Below, piece by piece: positions 7,241 through 16,282 of a DNA stretch of 64,000 bases; positions within the stretch are counted from its first letter, which is position 1; each line of letters opens with the position of its first letter. The translations under genes were made by a program, and so were the position numbers. The notes under the pieces were generated by a model. It saw only the letters and a list, made by a program, of their open reading frames with translations. It searched no databases and was not told the origin of the DNA. This DNA is from Bacillota bacterium. Its GTDB lineage: Bacteria > Bacillota > Clostridia > Lachnospirales > Lachnospiraceae. Location: the NCBI GenBank assembly GCA_023393095.1, contig JAEWMT010000141.1:1-64000 (forward strand). The letters are read 5' to 3'.

Positions 7241-8506
7241 ATGTCTCATAAAAAAATCATCCCCTATATTAATGCAGAGAGCGAAATACCTGCCAATGTA
7301 CTTAATTTGGCAAAAAGCTATTCCTATGGGGGAGCGGACGAATTGTTTCTATATAACTATTCTAAGGATGAGAAGTCAAGAGAAGAATTCTTATCTCTCG
7401 CAAAGGAGCTATCCAAAGAGATTGATATTCCCTTTTCAATCGGGTGTTATATTGAGCGGTTAGAGGATGTTAAGAAGGCAATCTATACCGGAGCGGAATC
7501 CGTGATGGTAAAATATATTTTACTTGAGAATAAGTCATTATTAAAGGAAGCTACAGAACGTTTCGGAACGGAAAAAATCAGTGTTGAACTCGATATGCTG
7601 GAGGAGATGGACGAGGAGGAAGACTTATGTCATATGTTATCAGAGTATAAAGTCGGAATCATCATGCTAAAGCATGTAACTCTTTCCCCTAATATGATTA
7701 CGAAAATAGAAAATTCACCGATTCAGGTTTTAATAAGAGATAGTCTGGTACGTAACGATATTGGAAGTCTTATTTCAATTCAGAATGTAATCGGAGTTTC
7801 AACGAATTTCTTTGAGAATAAAGATATTATGAAGGCGAAAAATGCATTAAAAGAAGAGGGTATTGATGTCAATACGTTTGAAAGTATGATATCCTTTTCT
7901 GAATTTAAATTAGATTCTAACGGTCTAATTCCTGTAATTGTACAGGATTACCGGTCAAATGAGGTTTTAATGCTTGCTTATATGAATGAGGAGGCATATA
8001 ATAAGACTATTATGGGTGGAAGGATGACATATTACTCGAGAAGCCGACAGGAACTTTGGCTGAAGGGTGAGACCTCCGGACATTTTCAATATGTCAAGGA
8101 ATTAACCCTTGATTGCGATAATGATACAATTCTTGCGAAGGTTCTCCAAATTGGGCCGGCCTGCCATACCGGCAAGCAGTCCTGCTTCCATCAGGAGCTT
8201 GTGAAGAAGGAGTATAATAATACAGATCCACTTCATGTGTTCAATGATGTATATAATGTAATCATGGATCGTAAGGCTAATCCGAAGGAAGGCTCCTATA
8301 CCAATTACCTTTTTGATAAGGGAATTGATAAGATCTTGAAGAAGTGCGGTGAGGAAGCAACCGAGATTGTGATCGCGGCCAAGAATCCGGAGGCGGAAGA
8401 ACTTCGTTATGAAATCGCTGATTATCTGTATCATCTGATGGTTCTGATGGCAGAGTGCGGACTGGATTGGAATGATGTTACTACTGAATTGGCACATAGG
8501 AAATAA
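7241..8506 (+). CDS. hisIE: HisIE with an N-terminal HisF-like (degenerate) barrel domain
   Basis: This 421-residue protein has three parts. Residues 1 to about 215 resemble HisF/HisA barrels (KKIIPYINAE at strand 1, GGADELFLYNY, a VKKAIYTGAESVMV segment). The catalytic aspartate of strand 1 is lost (CLDVKDG of HisF reads YINAESE), as is its partner in the second half. Residues about 222-320 are PR-AMP cyclohydrolase (HisI) with GETSGHFQ, DCDND and GPACHTGKQSC metal and active-site cysteines. Residues about 330-421 are PR-ATP pyrophosphatase (HisE) with GEEATE and EIADYLYHL. The C-terminal halves do steps 2 and 3 of histidine synthesis; the barrel is inferred to be structural or regulatory. 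Upstream GGAGG overlaps the end of hisA. Confidence 0.9.
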   Translation: MSHKKIIPYINAESEIPANVLNLAKSYSYGGADELFLYNYSKDEKSREEFLSLAKELSKEIDIPFSIGCYIERLEDVKKAIYTGAESVMVKYILLENKSLLKEATERFGTEKISVELDMLEEMDEEEDLCHMLSEYKVGIIMLKHVTLSPNMITKIENSPIQVLIRDSLVRNDIGSLISIQNVIGVSTNFFENKDIMKAKNALKEEGIDVNTFESMISFSEFKLDSNGLIPVIVQDYRSNEVLMLAYMNEEAYNKTIMGGRMTYYSRSRQELWLKGETSGHFQYVKELTLDCDNDTILAKVLQIGPACHTGKQSCFHQELVKKEYNNTDPLHVFNDVYNVIMDRKANPKEGSYTNYLFDKGIDKILKKCGEEATEIVIAAKNPEAEELRYEIADYLYHLMVLMAECGLDWNDVTTELAHRK

Positions 8507-8544
8507 AAATATTATGTATATTTAACTACAGGAGGCTAATTAAC

Positions 8545-11187
8545 GTGCAAGTATACGGTGTAAATGAACTAAGGAAAATGTTCCTTGAATTCTTTGAAAG
8601 TAAGGGACATTTGGCATTAAAAAGCTTTTCGCTGATTCCTCATAATGATAATAGCTTATTATTGATTAATTCAGGTATGGCGCCTTTAAAACCATATTTT
8701 ACAGGGCAGGAGATACCACCAAGAAAGCGTGTTACGACCTGTCAGAAATGTATCCGTACCGGTGATATTGAAAATGTCGGTAAGACAGCAAGACATGGTA
8801 CTTTTTTTGAAATGCTTGGTAATTTCTCTTTTGGAGATTATTTTAAACATGAAGCAATCGCTTGGTCTTGGGAGTTCTTTACTGAGGTGGTTGGATTGGA
8901 TCCAAATCGTTTATATCCGTCCATTTATCAAGATGATGAGGAAGCTTTTACTATCTGGAATAAGGAAATCGGAATTCCGGCTGACCGTATTTTCCGTTTT
9001 GGTAAGGAAGATAATTTCTGGGAGCATGGCGCAGGTCCCTGTGGTCCATGTTCTGAGATTTACTATGACCGTGGCGAAAAATATGGCTGTGGTAAGGAAG
9101 GCTGTACCGTAGGTTGTGACTGTGACCGTTATATTGAAGTTTGGAATAACGTATTTACACAATTTAATGGTGACGGTAACGGCAATTATACAGAGCTTGA
9201 GAATAAAAACATTGATACCGGTATGGGTCTTGAAAGACTTGCTACCATAGTTCAGGATGTAAGCTCAATTTTTGATGTTGATACGATTAAAGCAATACGT
9301 GACAAGGTGTGCCAGATGGCTAATGTAGAGTATCAGAAGGATTCGAAGAAGGATGTTTCCATCCGTCTGATTACTGATCATATCCGTTCTGTTACCTTTA
9401 TGGCTTCCGATGGTATCATTCCTTCCAATGAAGGCAGAGGCTATGTATTCAGAAGACTGCTTAGACGTGCTGCAAGACATGGTAGATTACTTGGCATTCA
9501 GGGGTGCTTTCTTGCAGAGCTCTCCAACGTTGTTATAAATGAATCCAAGGACGGTTATCCGGAACTGGAAGAAAAGAAAGAATATATCTTAAAGCTTCTT
9601 ACCATTGAGGAGGAGAAGTTTAATAAAACAATCGATCAGGGCTTAAGTATTTTAACTGATATGGAGAAGGAATTAGAGAATAATGGCTCTACGATTCTTG
9701 CTGGTGAGGACGTATTCAAGCTTTATGATACCTATGGCTTCCCAGTGGATTTAACAAAGGAAATTCTGGAAGAAAAAGGCTTCGAAGTGGATGAGAAGGG
9801 CTTTAAGGAGGCAATGGAGGTTCAGAGGATTACTGCAAGAAGTGCCAGAGGAACTACCAATTATATGGGCGCCGAAGAAACCGTATATCAGCAGATTGAT
9901 CCGGAGATTACGACCAAATTTGTTGGTTATGATCATCTGTCCTATGAATCCGAAGTTACAGTATTAACTTCCGAAACCGAACTGACGAAAGAACTTGTTG
10001 CAGGGCAGAAGGGTACGATTCTTGTGAAAGAAACACCTTTCTATGCAACTATGGGTGGTCAGGTTGGAGATTCTGGTATCATTACAAGTAAAGATGCTGA
10101 ATTTGAAGTGGAAGATACCATTAAGCTTCAGGGTGGTAAGGTTGGACATGTAGGAACTGTAACGAAGGGTATTTTTAAGGTAAATGATAAGGTACAACTT
10201 CAGGTTAATGTAGCAAAAAGAACAGCAACCTGTAAGAACCACAGTGCAACTCATTTGCTTCAGAAAGCACTTAGAACCGTACTTGGATCTCATGTGGAGC
10301 AGGCTGGTTCCTTAGTTAATGAAGATAGATTACGTTTTGACTTTACCCATTTTTCCGCCATGACAACGGAAGAACTTAATAAGGTGGAAACTTTAGTAAA
10401 CGAGCAGATTGCAAATAATATTGCTGTCAACACTAAGGTTATGAATATAGAGGAAGCAAAAAAAGAAGGCGCAATGGCATTATTTGGCGAAAAATATACG
10501 AATGATGTTCGTGTCGTAACCATGGGCGATTTCAGTAAAGAGCTTTGTGGTGGTACTCATGTTGCTAATACAGGTATTATCTCTGTATTCAAGATTTTAT
10601 CCGAGACAGGCATTGCTGCTGGTGTAAGAAGAATAGAAGCACTAACCGGCAATGGTGTATTAGCATATTATAAGGAGCTGGAAAAAGAGCTTCTTGAGGC
10701 AGCGAAAGTAGCGAAGGCCGAGCCGGCTCAGCTTACCGTAAAGATTGAGAGCTTCCAGGAAGAAATCAAGACTCTGAAATCTGAGAATGAAAAATTAAAG
10801 AGCAAGCTTGCAAATAACTCCTTAGGTGATGTTATGAACCAGGTGGAAGAGGTTAAGGGTGTTAAATTATTAGCGGTTAAGGTACCGGATGTTGATATGA
10901 ACGAACTTCGTAATCTGGGTGACCAGCTGAAAGAAAAGCTTTCGGAAGGTGTGATTATTCTTGCATCCTCCACAGCACCGGATAAGGTAAATCTTATCGC
11001 AATGGCAACGGATGGAGCTATGAAGCAGGGTGCCCATGCCGGTAATTTGATCAAAGAACTTGCTGCACTTGTCGGAGGCGGTGGCGGTGGAAGACCGAAT
11101 ATGGCTCAGGCAGGCGGTAAGAATGCAGCAGGAATTGATGCGGTTATTGCAAAAGCTAAGGATGCATTAGACGCACAGATTAAATAA
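8545..11187 (+). CDS. alaS: Alanyl-tRNA synthetase
   Basis: This 880-residue protein charges tRNA-Ala and edits mis-acylated Ser and Gly. It has class II motifs in the N-terminal catalytic domain (RTGDIENVG, FEMLGNFSFGDYFK). The editing-site metal ligands are HSATH and CGGTH in the second half. A coiled-coil/C-Ala region follows, ending in the glycine-rich GGGGGGRPNMAQAGG. It uses a GTG start at 8545 behind AGGAGG. It lies only 38 bases after hisIE, with no terminator or T-box between them, so it is probably co-transcribed with the his genes. That is an unusual coupling of histidine synthesis to alanine charging. Confidence 0.97.
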   Translation: MQVYGVNELRKMFLEFFESKGHLALKSFSLIPHNDNSLLLINSGMAPLKPYFTGQEIPPRKRVTTCQKCIRTGDIENVGKTARHGTFFEMLGNFSFGDYFKHEAIAWSWEFFTEVVGLDPNRLYPSIYQDDEEAFTIWNKEIGIPADRIFRFGKEDNFWEHGAGPCGPCSEIYYDRGEKYGCGKEGCTVGCDCDRYIEVWNNVFTQFNGDGNGNYTELENKNIDTGMGLERLATIVQDVSSIFDVDTIKAIRDKVCQMANVEYQKDSKKDVSIRLITDHIRSVTFMASDGIIPSNEGRGYVFRRLLRRAARHGRLLGIQGCFLAELSNVVINESKDGYPELEEKKEYILKLLTIEEEKFNKTIDQGLSILTDMEKELENNGSTILAGEDVFKLYDTYGFPVDLTKEILEEKGFEVDEKGFKEAMEVQRITARSARGTTNYMGAEETVYQQIDPEITTKFVGYDHLSYESEVTVLTSETELTKELVAGQKGTILVKETPFYATMGGQVGDSGIITSKDAEFEVEDTIKLQGGKVGHVGTVTKGIFKVNDKVQLQVNVAKRTATCKNHSATHLLQKALRTVLGSHVEQAGSLVNEDRLRFDFTHFSAMTTEELNKVETLVNEQIANNIAVNTKVMNIEEAKKEGAMALFGEKYTNDVRVVTMGDFSKELCGGTHVANTGIISVFKILSETGIAAGVRRIEALTGNGVLAYYKELEKELLEAAKVAKAEPAQLTVKIESFQEEIKTLKSENEKLKSKLANNSLGDVMNQVEEVKGVKLLAVKVPDVDMNELRNLGDQLKEKLSEGVIILASSTAPDKVNLIAMATDGAMKQGAHAGNLIKELAALVGGGGGGRPNMAQAGGKNAAGIDAVIAKAKDALDAQIK

Positions 11188-11204
11188 AAGAAAGCGGATA
11201 TAGG

Positions 11205-11429
11205 ATGAAGGAAGATAAGAAGTTTGAGCTAAACTACTTTAAACTGGATTACCATAAAAAATTGATCAGGACATTATGGATGGCACTAATCGTTATCTTG
11301 GCGCCGATCATATGCTTTATTACTAAGGTTCCTAAGGTACCGAGTGTGGCAATCAGCCTTGTTTTATTAGTCCTTTGGAGTATTTTACTGATCTATAATG
11401 CGGTACATTATTATTTAGAAGATAAATGA
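11205..11429 (+). CDS. Small two-helix membrane protein downstream of alaS
   Basis: The 74-residue product has a charged N-terminus (about 22 residues) and then two hydrophobic helices near residues 24-41 and 46-67, with a short KVPKVPS turn between them. No family is recognised. It begins 17 bases after alaS and ends the operon; a terminator follows at 11487. Confidence 0.7.
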   Translation: MKEDKKFELNYFKLDYHKKLIRTLWMALIVILAPIICFITKVPKVPSVAISLVLLVLWSILLIYNAVHYYLEDK

Positions 11430-11486
11430 TGATATAAATATATATTTAAAAAGGTATTATATAAAGAAATCATAAAAGATATTATT

Positions 11487-11566
11487 AAAAGAGGTTGACT
11501 AGACTATGTAAGCCGGAGAAAGCAAAACTTCACTGTATTACAAGGCATAGTTACCTCTTTTATTTA
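11487..11566 (+). terminator. Terminator-like long hairpin after the his-alaS operon
   Basis: AAAAGAGG (11487-11494) pairs with CCTCTTTT (11554-11561), and CTATG pairs with CATAG further in, followed by ATTTAG. The loop holds about 45 bases with no obvious ORF. It most likely ends the his-alaS transcript. Confidence 0.6.
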
Positions 11567-11650
11567 GTATACAGATTTATATTTCTCTGCTGTTATTAAT
11601 GAAAGAATTTGGGAGAATTGATTAGAAATATATCATGCTGAGGTGATTAG

Positions 11651-11871
11651 ATGGATAATAATACCATGACGATATTCACTGATTTCAATTTAATTGAAAA
11701 AGTTTCTGGGGATATAGTCGAAAAATATAGGGGGATTGTGTTAGATGAGATAATAGAAATATGGCAGGAATACGGGTTTGGAGATTGTTTAAATGGATAT
11801 CTAAAAGTTATAGATCCAGATAAATATCGGCCATTTTTAGAAGAAGTATATCGTTGTACACCAGACGACTT
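11651..11871 (+). pseudogene. 5' fragment of a GAD-like/DUF1851 immunity gene
   Basis: From ATG 11651, behind GAGGTGATTAG, about 73 codons encode the N-terminal part of a GAD-like domain protein. The protein has IIEIWQEYGFGDCLNGYLKV and then LEEVYRCTPDD. The same segments appear in the intact paralogue at 40801 (VIEIWEKYGFGSTFNGYLKI). Homology stops after the DD at about 11870, and the reading frame runs on to 11929 through sequence that in another frame encodes a ComER/ProC-like protein. The C-terminal part of the immunity domain is missing, so the product should not be functional. Confidence 0.75.
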
Positions 11872-12615
11872 AAGGAAGTCAAAGATATGTGGCCTGATAT
11901 TAATACAACGGCAGATATCACTGAGATAATCAGGGAGTCGGATATTATTTTCATCTGTGTAAAACCGTTGGAAATTAATAATATTCTGAAAGATATAAAG
12001 CCGTTTGTAAATCAGAATAAGCACATTGTATCATTAGCTGGTACATTATTGATCGAGGATATGGAGCGTATTGTAGACTGTAAAATTACGAAGATGATGC
12101 CCACAATAATATCTGAAGTGAATAAGGGCATAACCTTAATCTGTCATAATAATAAAGTTACACTGAAAGATATGGAGTACCTGGAGAAACTTTTTGGTAG
12201 TTTTACAACCTTGAAGAAATCCGAAGAAGATGGTTATGGTTTTGCTGCGGAGTTAACCAGCTGCGGACCGGGATTTTATGCTGCTATTTTTCAGGAATTT
12301 GTAGAGGCGGGAATAAGACATACGGATATCTTTACAAAAGAAGAAATAAGTCAGATGGTACTTCAGACGGTATATGGAACGGTCAGACTTATGTTGGAAC
12401 AATATATGGATTTCTCTGATGTCGTAAACAGGGTAGCAACCAAGGGTGGAATTACAGAGGAAGGTGTTAAAATAATACAGGAGAGATTACCCTATACTTT
12501 TGATGAAGTGTTTTGTAATACATTGGAAAAAAGAAAAATAGTAACAGATAAGATTCATAAACAATTTATTGATGATTTATATTTTTTATATAAAAATGAT
12601 GATATAAAAATATAA
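11872..12615 (+). pseudogene. ComER/ProC-like protein lacking its N-terminal NAD(P)-binding start
   Basis: The frame encodes about 240 residues of a pyrroline-5-carboxylate-reductase-like protein. It most resembles ComER of the late competence locus: SDIIFICVKPLEI, KMMPTIISEVNKG, ELTSCGPGFYAAI, ATKGGITEEGVK. The first 40 or so residues, which should hold the Rossmann GxGxMG loop, are replaced by the immunity-gene fragment. An ATG at 11887 has AAGGAAG nearby and might be used, but the product would lack the cofactor loop. A complete ProC is encoded at 52984. The 3' end is duplicated at 13753. Confidence 0.75.
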
Positions 12616-12731
12616 TTCTAAAACTCGTTTGTTAAGCAATTAAAACCAGGTTTGAAAAAGTCTATTGACTAACCATTAATTGAAGGAAACGTTTATCCAT
12701 CAAGTAAATTATATTGAAAGGGATGAATTTT

Positions 12732-13184
12732 ATGTGGGAAAAATATTTTTTAGAGATTAAAGATAAGAGGGAAAAACGTGGTAGAAAGTTAAATACCTCA
12801 GCTTTTAATAAACAGATAGAATTATTGGCAAAAGCAGTTAAAGAAAGATTTGGTTATACTTTACCCGAGCAATATTTAGATTTTTTAAAAATAGTTAATG
12901 GACTTGAATTTAATGGATTTATTTTCTATGGAGTTGATAATTCATTACTTGAGGTTCATAATAACCAAAAAGTTTATGGATATGTTTATACAAACGAAAT
13001 TTGGTATGAGAACGAACATCTTAAACAATATATGTTCTTTGGTGAAAGCAATATTAGTTGGTATTGCTTTGATTTATTAAGTAATATTTATGTTGAACTT
13101 GATAACCCATCAGGGACTTTAATGCATACATATTCAGACTTTAACTCTATGTTAGAAAAAGCACTGATGGATAGCCTGCTTTAA
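12732..13184 (+). CDS. SUKH (SMI1/KNR4)-family protein, likely immunity protein
   Basis: The 150-residue product resembles the SMI1/KNR4 (SUKH) superfamily, which mostly contains antitoxins of polymorphic toxin systems. Near the N-terminus LAKAVKERFGYTLPEQYLDF and LKIVNGLEFNGFIFYG match the usual pattern of a helix, a proline-containing turn and a GxxFNGxxFYG strand. The C-terminus has FGESNISWYCFD and an LDNPSGTL turn. Earlier in-frame starts exist (TTG 12714, ATG 12723), but ATG 12732 is best spaced from AAAGGGA. No cognate toxin is adjacent. It sits between the two copies of the comER-like 3' end, so it probably arrived with that rearrangement. Confidence 0.75.
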   Translation: MWEKYFLEIKDKREKRGRKLNTSAFNKQIELLAKAVKERFGYTLPEQYLDFLKIVNGLEFNGFIFYGVDNSLLEVHNNQKVYGYVYTNEIWYENEHLKQYMFFGESNISWYCFDLLSNIYVELDNPSGTLMHTYSDFNSMLEKALMDSLL

Positions 13185-13232
13185 AAAATAAGTGAATATC
13201 TAAGAAGCCTGGTAACTGAAGGAGAAAATAAC

Positions 13233-13594
13233 ATGAGCGTAGAGGAAGAAATTAAAAAGGTCTTAAGGAGATAATTGAGGAACTTGTAAATGGGAATTAC
13301 GGCAAATTGAAGCAGCTAGATAAGATAGGTACATTAAAACCAGAAGAGGTCAAAAAAGCTGTTGATGAGTATTTATTACGTAATGAAAGGTTAACAATGC
13401 CATCAATTGAAACATTTGAAAATGATGTAAAGATAATGGAAATAGTTAGACCAAAGAAATATAGAAAAGAATTTGGCGTTTTTATAGACCTAGGGGTTAA
13501 TGATGAAAAAAGTGATTTGACTTTGCATTGTGAGGCATGGGAGGATGAAAAAGGTGGAATAAATGTATCAATCTATGAAATTCGCGTATTTTAA
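13233..13594 (+). pseudogene. Frameshifted small gene, DUF7668-like
   Basis: ATG 13233 with GGAG upstream starts MSVEEEIKK, which stops after 12 codons. The next frame continues without a break (GLKEIIEELVNGNYGKL) to the stop at 13594, giving about 120 residues if joined. The break falls in the A-run at 13254-13258; one extra A would restore the frame. The C-terminal part, with DLTLHCEAWED and a final IYEIRV strand, looks like the uncharacterized DUF7668 group seen near toxin-immunity loci. That assignment is tentative. An ORF starting at TTG 13307 could still give a 95-residue C-terminal product. Confidence 0.55.
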
Positions 13595-13752
13595 TAGATA
13601 CATTGAATTATATGCTAGCAGACCTATATGTCCACGTTTTAATTTGCTATAATAACTTTTACCCTATGAAATACGAAAAACTGCATAAAACAAAAATCCT
13701 TAATATAATATACATATTAATTGGTTTTTCTGCATCTTTTATGATATAACAA

Positions 13753-13842
13753 ATTACCCGATGATTTTATGTTTCATCAGACAATGGAAAAAAGAAAAAC
13801 AGTAACAGATAAGATTAATAAACATTTTAAGGATGTTTGATA
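13753..13842 (+). pseudogene. Second copy of the comER-like 3' end
   Basis: The segment repeats the last part of the comER-like gene (about 12487-12580) at high identity, including ATGGAAAAAAGAAAAA and AGTAACAGATAAGATT. It encodes MEKRKTVTDKINKHF and a stop, against LEKRKIVTDKIHKQF upstream. The two copies bracket the SUKH gene and the frameshifted gene. The rest of 13595-14018 shows no gene. Confidence 0.75.
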
Positions 13843-14018
13843 TTTTGTTAAAGCAATGAAATGTTTGGTATGGTTTGTGCATAATGTAATATCAGGCTAC
13901 ATATATTAACTGATAGATTATTTGGAATGTAAGATAGTAATTTAATTATATGCCAATTAAAGTGCCTATTTACTGGGGTTTGAATTTTCTTGCTCCTGAT
14001 ATTTTATATAAAAACAGG

Positions 14019-14046
14019 TTGACGAAAATGAAAAATATGCTATAAT
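14019..14046 (+). promoter_or_regulatory. Promoter of rpsU
   Basis: TTGACG (14019-14024) is followed after 16 bases by TATAAT (14041-14046), giving a leader of about 73 bases before rpsU. Confidence 0.7.
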
Positions 14047-14125
14047 CATTTTAGTGCTATTCAAAAAATACCCAAACAGTTGTATATGCACAATCCGCAA
14101 CTGGAGGGAGGTTAGGTGTGAGAAT

Positions 14126-14299
14126 ATGTCCAATGTTATTGTAAAAGACAATGAAACATTAGATAGTGCTCTCCGCAGATTCAAAAGAAACTGCGCGAAA
14201 GCTGGTATCCAACAGGAGATCCGTAAGAGGGAGCATTATGAGAAGCCAAGCGTAAGACGTAAGAAAAAGTCTGAAGCGGCTAGAAAACGTAAATATTAA
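14126..14299 (+). CDS. rpsU: Ribosomal protein S21
   Basis: S21 is a small, very basic protein of the 30S subunit. The 57-residue product reads MSNVIVKDNETL, then ALRRFKRNCAKAG, EIRKREHYEKPSVRRKKK and a basic tail, all diagnostic. The frame is open further upstream, but ATG 14126 gives the standard N-terminus; GGAGGGAGG lies 15-23 bases upstream and GGTG closer. It is a single-gene transcript with its own promoter and a strong terminator. rpsU upstream of yqfC/yqfD is the usual Firmicutes arrangement (yqeY-like genes are absent here). Confidence 0.97.
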   Translation: MSNVIVKDNETLDSALRRFKRNCAKAGIQQEIRKREHYEKPSVRRKKKSEAARKRKY

Positions 14300-14309
14300 T
14301 TCTGAAGAG

Positions 14310-14341
14310 ACTTCCAATGGAATACCATTGGAAGTTTTTTA
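14310..14341 (+). terminator. rpsU terminator
   Basis: ACTTCCAATGG-AATA-CCATTGGAAGT is a perfect 11-bp hairpin followed by a T-run. Confidence 0.95.
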
Positions 14342-14495
14342 TTAACTATATATTCTTCTTGTCACTAACGTCAAATCTGATTCACTCTTCAATTTTGATA
14401 CGTATTCCCTTCTAAGTTTATTTCTCGAAATAGTCTACATATTCTGAAAATTTCATATATTATTAACAGTATTGCTAAGGATTTAGGGGGCCGTT

Positions 14496-14870
14496 ATGAA
14501 GGATAACCTGAAATCATCCCATGAAAAATTCAAAAAGCTGAATAAAAATACATTATATAAAGGGCTGGGTAAAAAAGGTAAAAAGAACAAAATAAAGTCA
14601 AATCTATCGCCAACTTATCTGGAAGCGTTATCAAGTCGTCTTCACCTTCCGGCGGATATGTTAGCCGGAGCTCCTGTCGTCACCGCTACGGGACGAAATG
14701 AACTACGCCTGGAGAATTATAAGGGTATCATTGAATATAACGATAATCTGATTAAAGTCCAAACGAAGATATGTAAAATCTGCATTGAAGGAAAAGATCT
14801 AAACATATTGTATTTTACGGAAGATGAAATGCGTATTACAGGGTATATTCAGTCAATTTATTACCAATAG
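14496..14870 (+). CDS. yqfC: YqfC-family sporulation protein
   Basis: YqfC proteins are conserved in spore formers, are made in the mother cell and belong with YqfD. The 124-residue protein has a basic N-terminal extension of about 45 residues rich in Lys and Asn. The family core follows: LPADMLAGAPVVTATGRNEL, ENYKGIIEYNDN and a C-terminal DLNILYFTEDEM. The ATG at 14496 follows AGGGGG at good spacing. YqfD follows after 170 bases, containing an inverted repeat but no terminator. Confidence 0.88.
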   Translation: MKDNLKSSHEKFKKLNKNTLYKGLGKKGKKNKIKSNLSPTYLEALSSRLHLPADMLAGAPVVTATGRNELRLENYKGIIEYNDNLIKVQTKICKICIEGKDLNILYFTEDEMRITGYIQSIYYQ

Positions 14871-14978
14871 AAAGTTTTTAAAATTATCTTTCTAAGTTTA
14901 ATACATAGATGTATTTTTAATGATTTGATAATCAGTAGCAACACTATTTGCGTGAGCAATAAACAAGCGATTCTCCAT

Positions 14979-15000
14979 GTGAATTATTGTTCTAATTCAC
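14979..15000 (+). repeat. Perfect inverted repeat between yqfC and yqfD
   Basis: GTGAATTA-TTGTTC-TAATTCAC is a perfect 8-bp inverted repeat 41 bases before the yqfD start. It could be an operator or a small mRNA hairpin; the sequence does not decide which. Confidence 0.5.
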
Positions 15001-15040
15001 CTAGTATATGACCTGTCTGAAGGCAGAAGGGAGGGTTATT

Positions 15041-16282
15041 ATGTTAATGAAGCTGATAAGCTGGTTCCGTGGTTATCTATGCGTTAGAATCCGCGGTATT
15101 GCACCGGAACGGTTTATTAATTTATGTAATAATAAGAGAATATATATATGGGATTTAAAACGGATCGAAGAAGATTATCAGTTTCACATTTCCATAAAGA
15201 ATTATAAAAAGCTAAGACCGATTGCGCGTAAAACAGGAATTGTACCAAGGATTACCCGTAAAAGGGGTTTTCCTTTCTACGTACACCGTTATAGAAGGCG
15301 GAAGGGCTTTTTCATTGGCATATTAATCTGTGTGATTTTAGTATATATCATGTCTTTATTTATCTGGGACATCAGTTTTCGTGGTGGATCTAAGTATACT
15401 ACGGAAGCGATGCTGAAATTCCTGAATGAGAAACATATTTATACCGGGATTTTAAAAAAGAAGGTTAACTGTCAAGAGATAGAGGAAGAAATAAGGCTTG
15501 CTTATAAGGATATCGGCTGGGTATCAGCTGAAATTAAGGGAACAAGGCTTATCATTAAGATTACGGAGACAAATATGCCGGCACCGGCTGGGGAAGCCAT
15601 AGCGCCAAGCCATATCGTGGCTACGAAGAATGGGATAGTAAAATCGATTATAACCAGATCAGGAACACCAATGGTGAAAGAAGGAAGTGTTGTTAAAAAA
15701 GGAGATATTCTAGTCTCTGGAATTCTTAATATTAAAGGAGATTTTGACGAAGTGATCAGATACCAGCCGGTCATTTCTGATGCGGATATCATATGTAAAT
15801 CCTTTTATGATTATAATGAATCCATTAGCATGGATTACACCGATAAGGTATTTACGGGGAAAAAGAAAAAGGGCTATTATTTTGTTCTGGCCGCTAGAAA
15901 ATTATTTTTATATAAACCTAGAAATCACTATAACACCTATGATATAATTGTTAACGATAATGCTCTACATATCACTAATACATTTTATTTACCATTTCGG
16001 TATGGATCCATTACAACCAGAGAATATAATGAAGTTAAGAAAAAGTATACGCAAGAAGAGGCAATTACGATAGCTGAAAAAAATTTAAATAGATATTTAA
16101 AACAATTAATGGATCATGGCGTTATAATAACTGAAAATAATGTAAAAATAACTATAGAGAATAATATTTGTATTGCCAAGGGCAGAATTTTAGTCGAAGA
16201 ACCGGCTTGGGAATATAAACCGGTACAGGAAAGTGAGTGGAGGATCGAACAGAAAGATGAGCATAACGGAGACAATAATTGA
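15041..16282 (+). CDS. yqfD: YqfD-family sporulation protein
   Basis: YqfD is a bitopic sporulation membrane protein conserved with yqfC and phoH. The 413-residue product has a basic N-terminus (about 100 residues). One transmembrane segment follows near residues 92-112 (GILICVILVYIMSLF). Then comes the extracytoplasmic part with GWVSAEIKGTRLIIKITET and the motif KNGIVKSIITRSGTP. Short low-complexity acidic residues end it. GGGAGGG lies seven bases before ATG 15041, so the earlier in-frame ATG at 15008 is not favoured. Its 3' end overlaps phoH by 26 bases, suggesting translational coupling. Confidence 0.9.
   Translation: MLMKLISWFRGYLCVRIRGIAPERFINLCNNKRIYIWDLKRIEEDYQFHISIKNYKKLRPIARKTGIVPRITRKRGFPFYVHRYRRRKGFFIGILICVILVYIMSLFIWDISFRGGSKYTTEAMLKFLNEKHIYTGILKKKVNCQEIEEEIRLAYKDIGWVSAEIKGTRLIIKITETNMPAPAGEAIAPSHIVATKNGIVKSIITRSGTPMVKEGSVVKKGDILVSGILNIKGDFDEVIRYQPVISDADIICKSFYDYNESISMDYTDKVFTGKKKKGYYFVLAARKLFLYKPRNHYNTYDIIVNDNALHITNTFYLPFRYGSITTREYNEVKKKYTQEEAITIAEKNLNRYLKQLMDHGVIITENNVKITIENNICIAKGRILVEEPAWEYKPVQESEWRIEQKDEHNGDNN

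Noticed and set aside
8102..8497. 131-codon minus-strand frame inside hisIE
   Set aside because: Lies fully within a well-supported gene and shows no family features; a shadow frame.
8507..8544. Possible T-box before alaS
   Set aside because: Only 38 bases separate it from hisIE; there is no room for such an element.
13250..13262. Programmed -1 frameshift at the A-run
   Set aside because: The slippery heptamer would be T AAA AAG rather than A AAA AAG, and no downstream stimulatory structure is seen. A plain indel is simpler.
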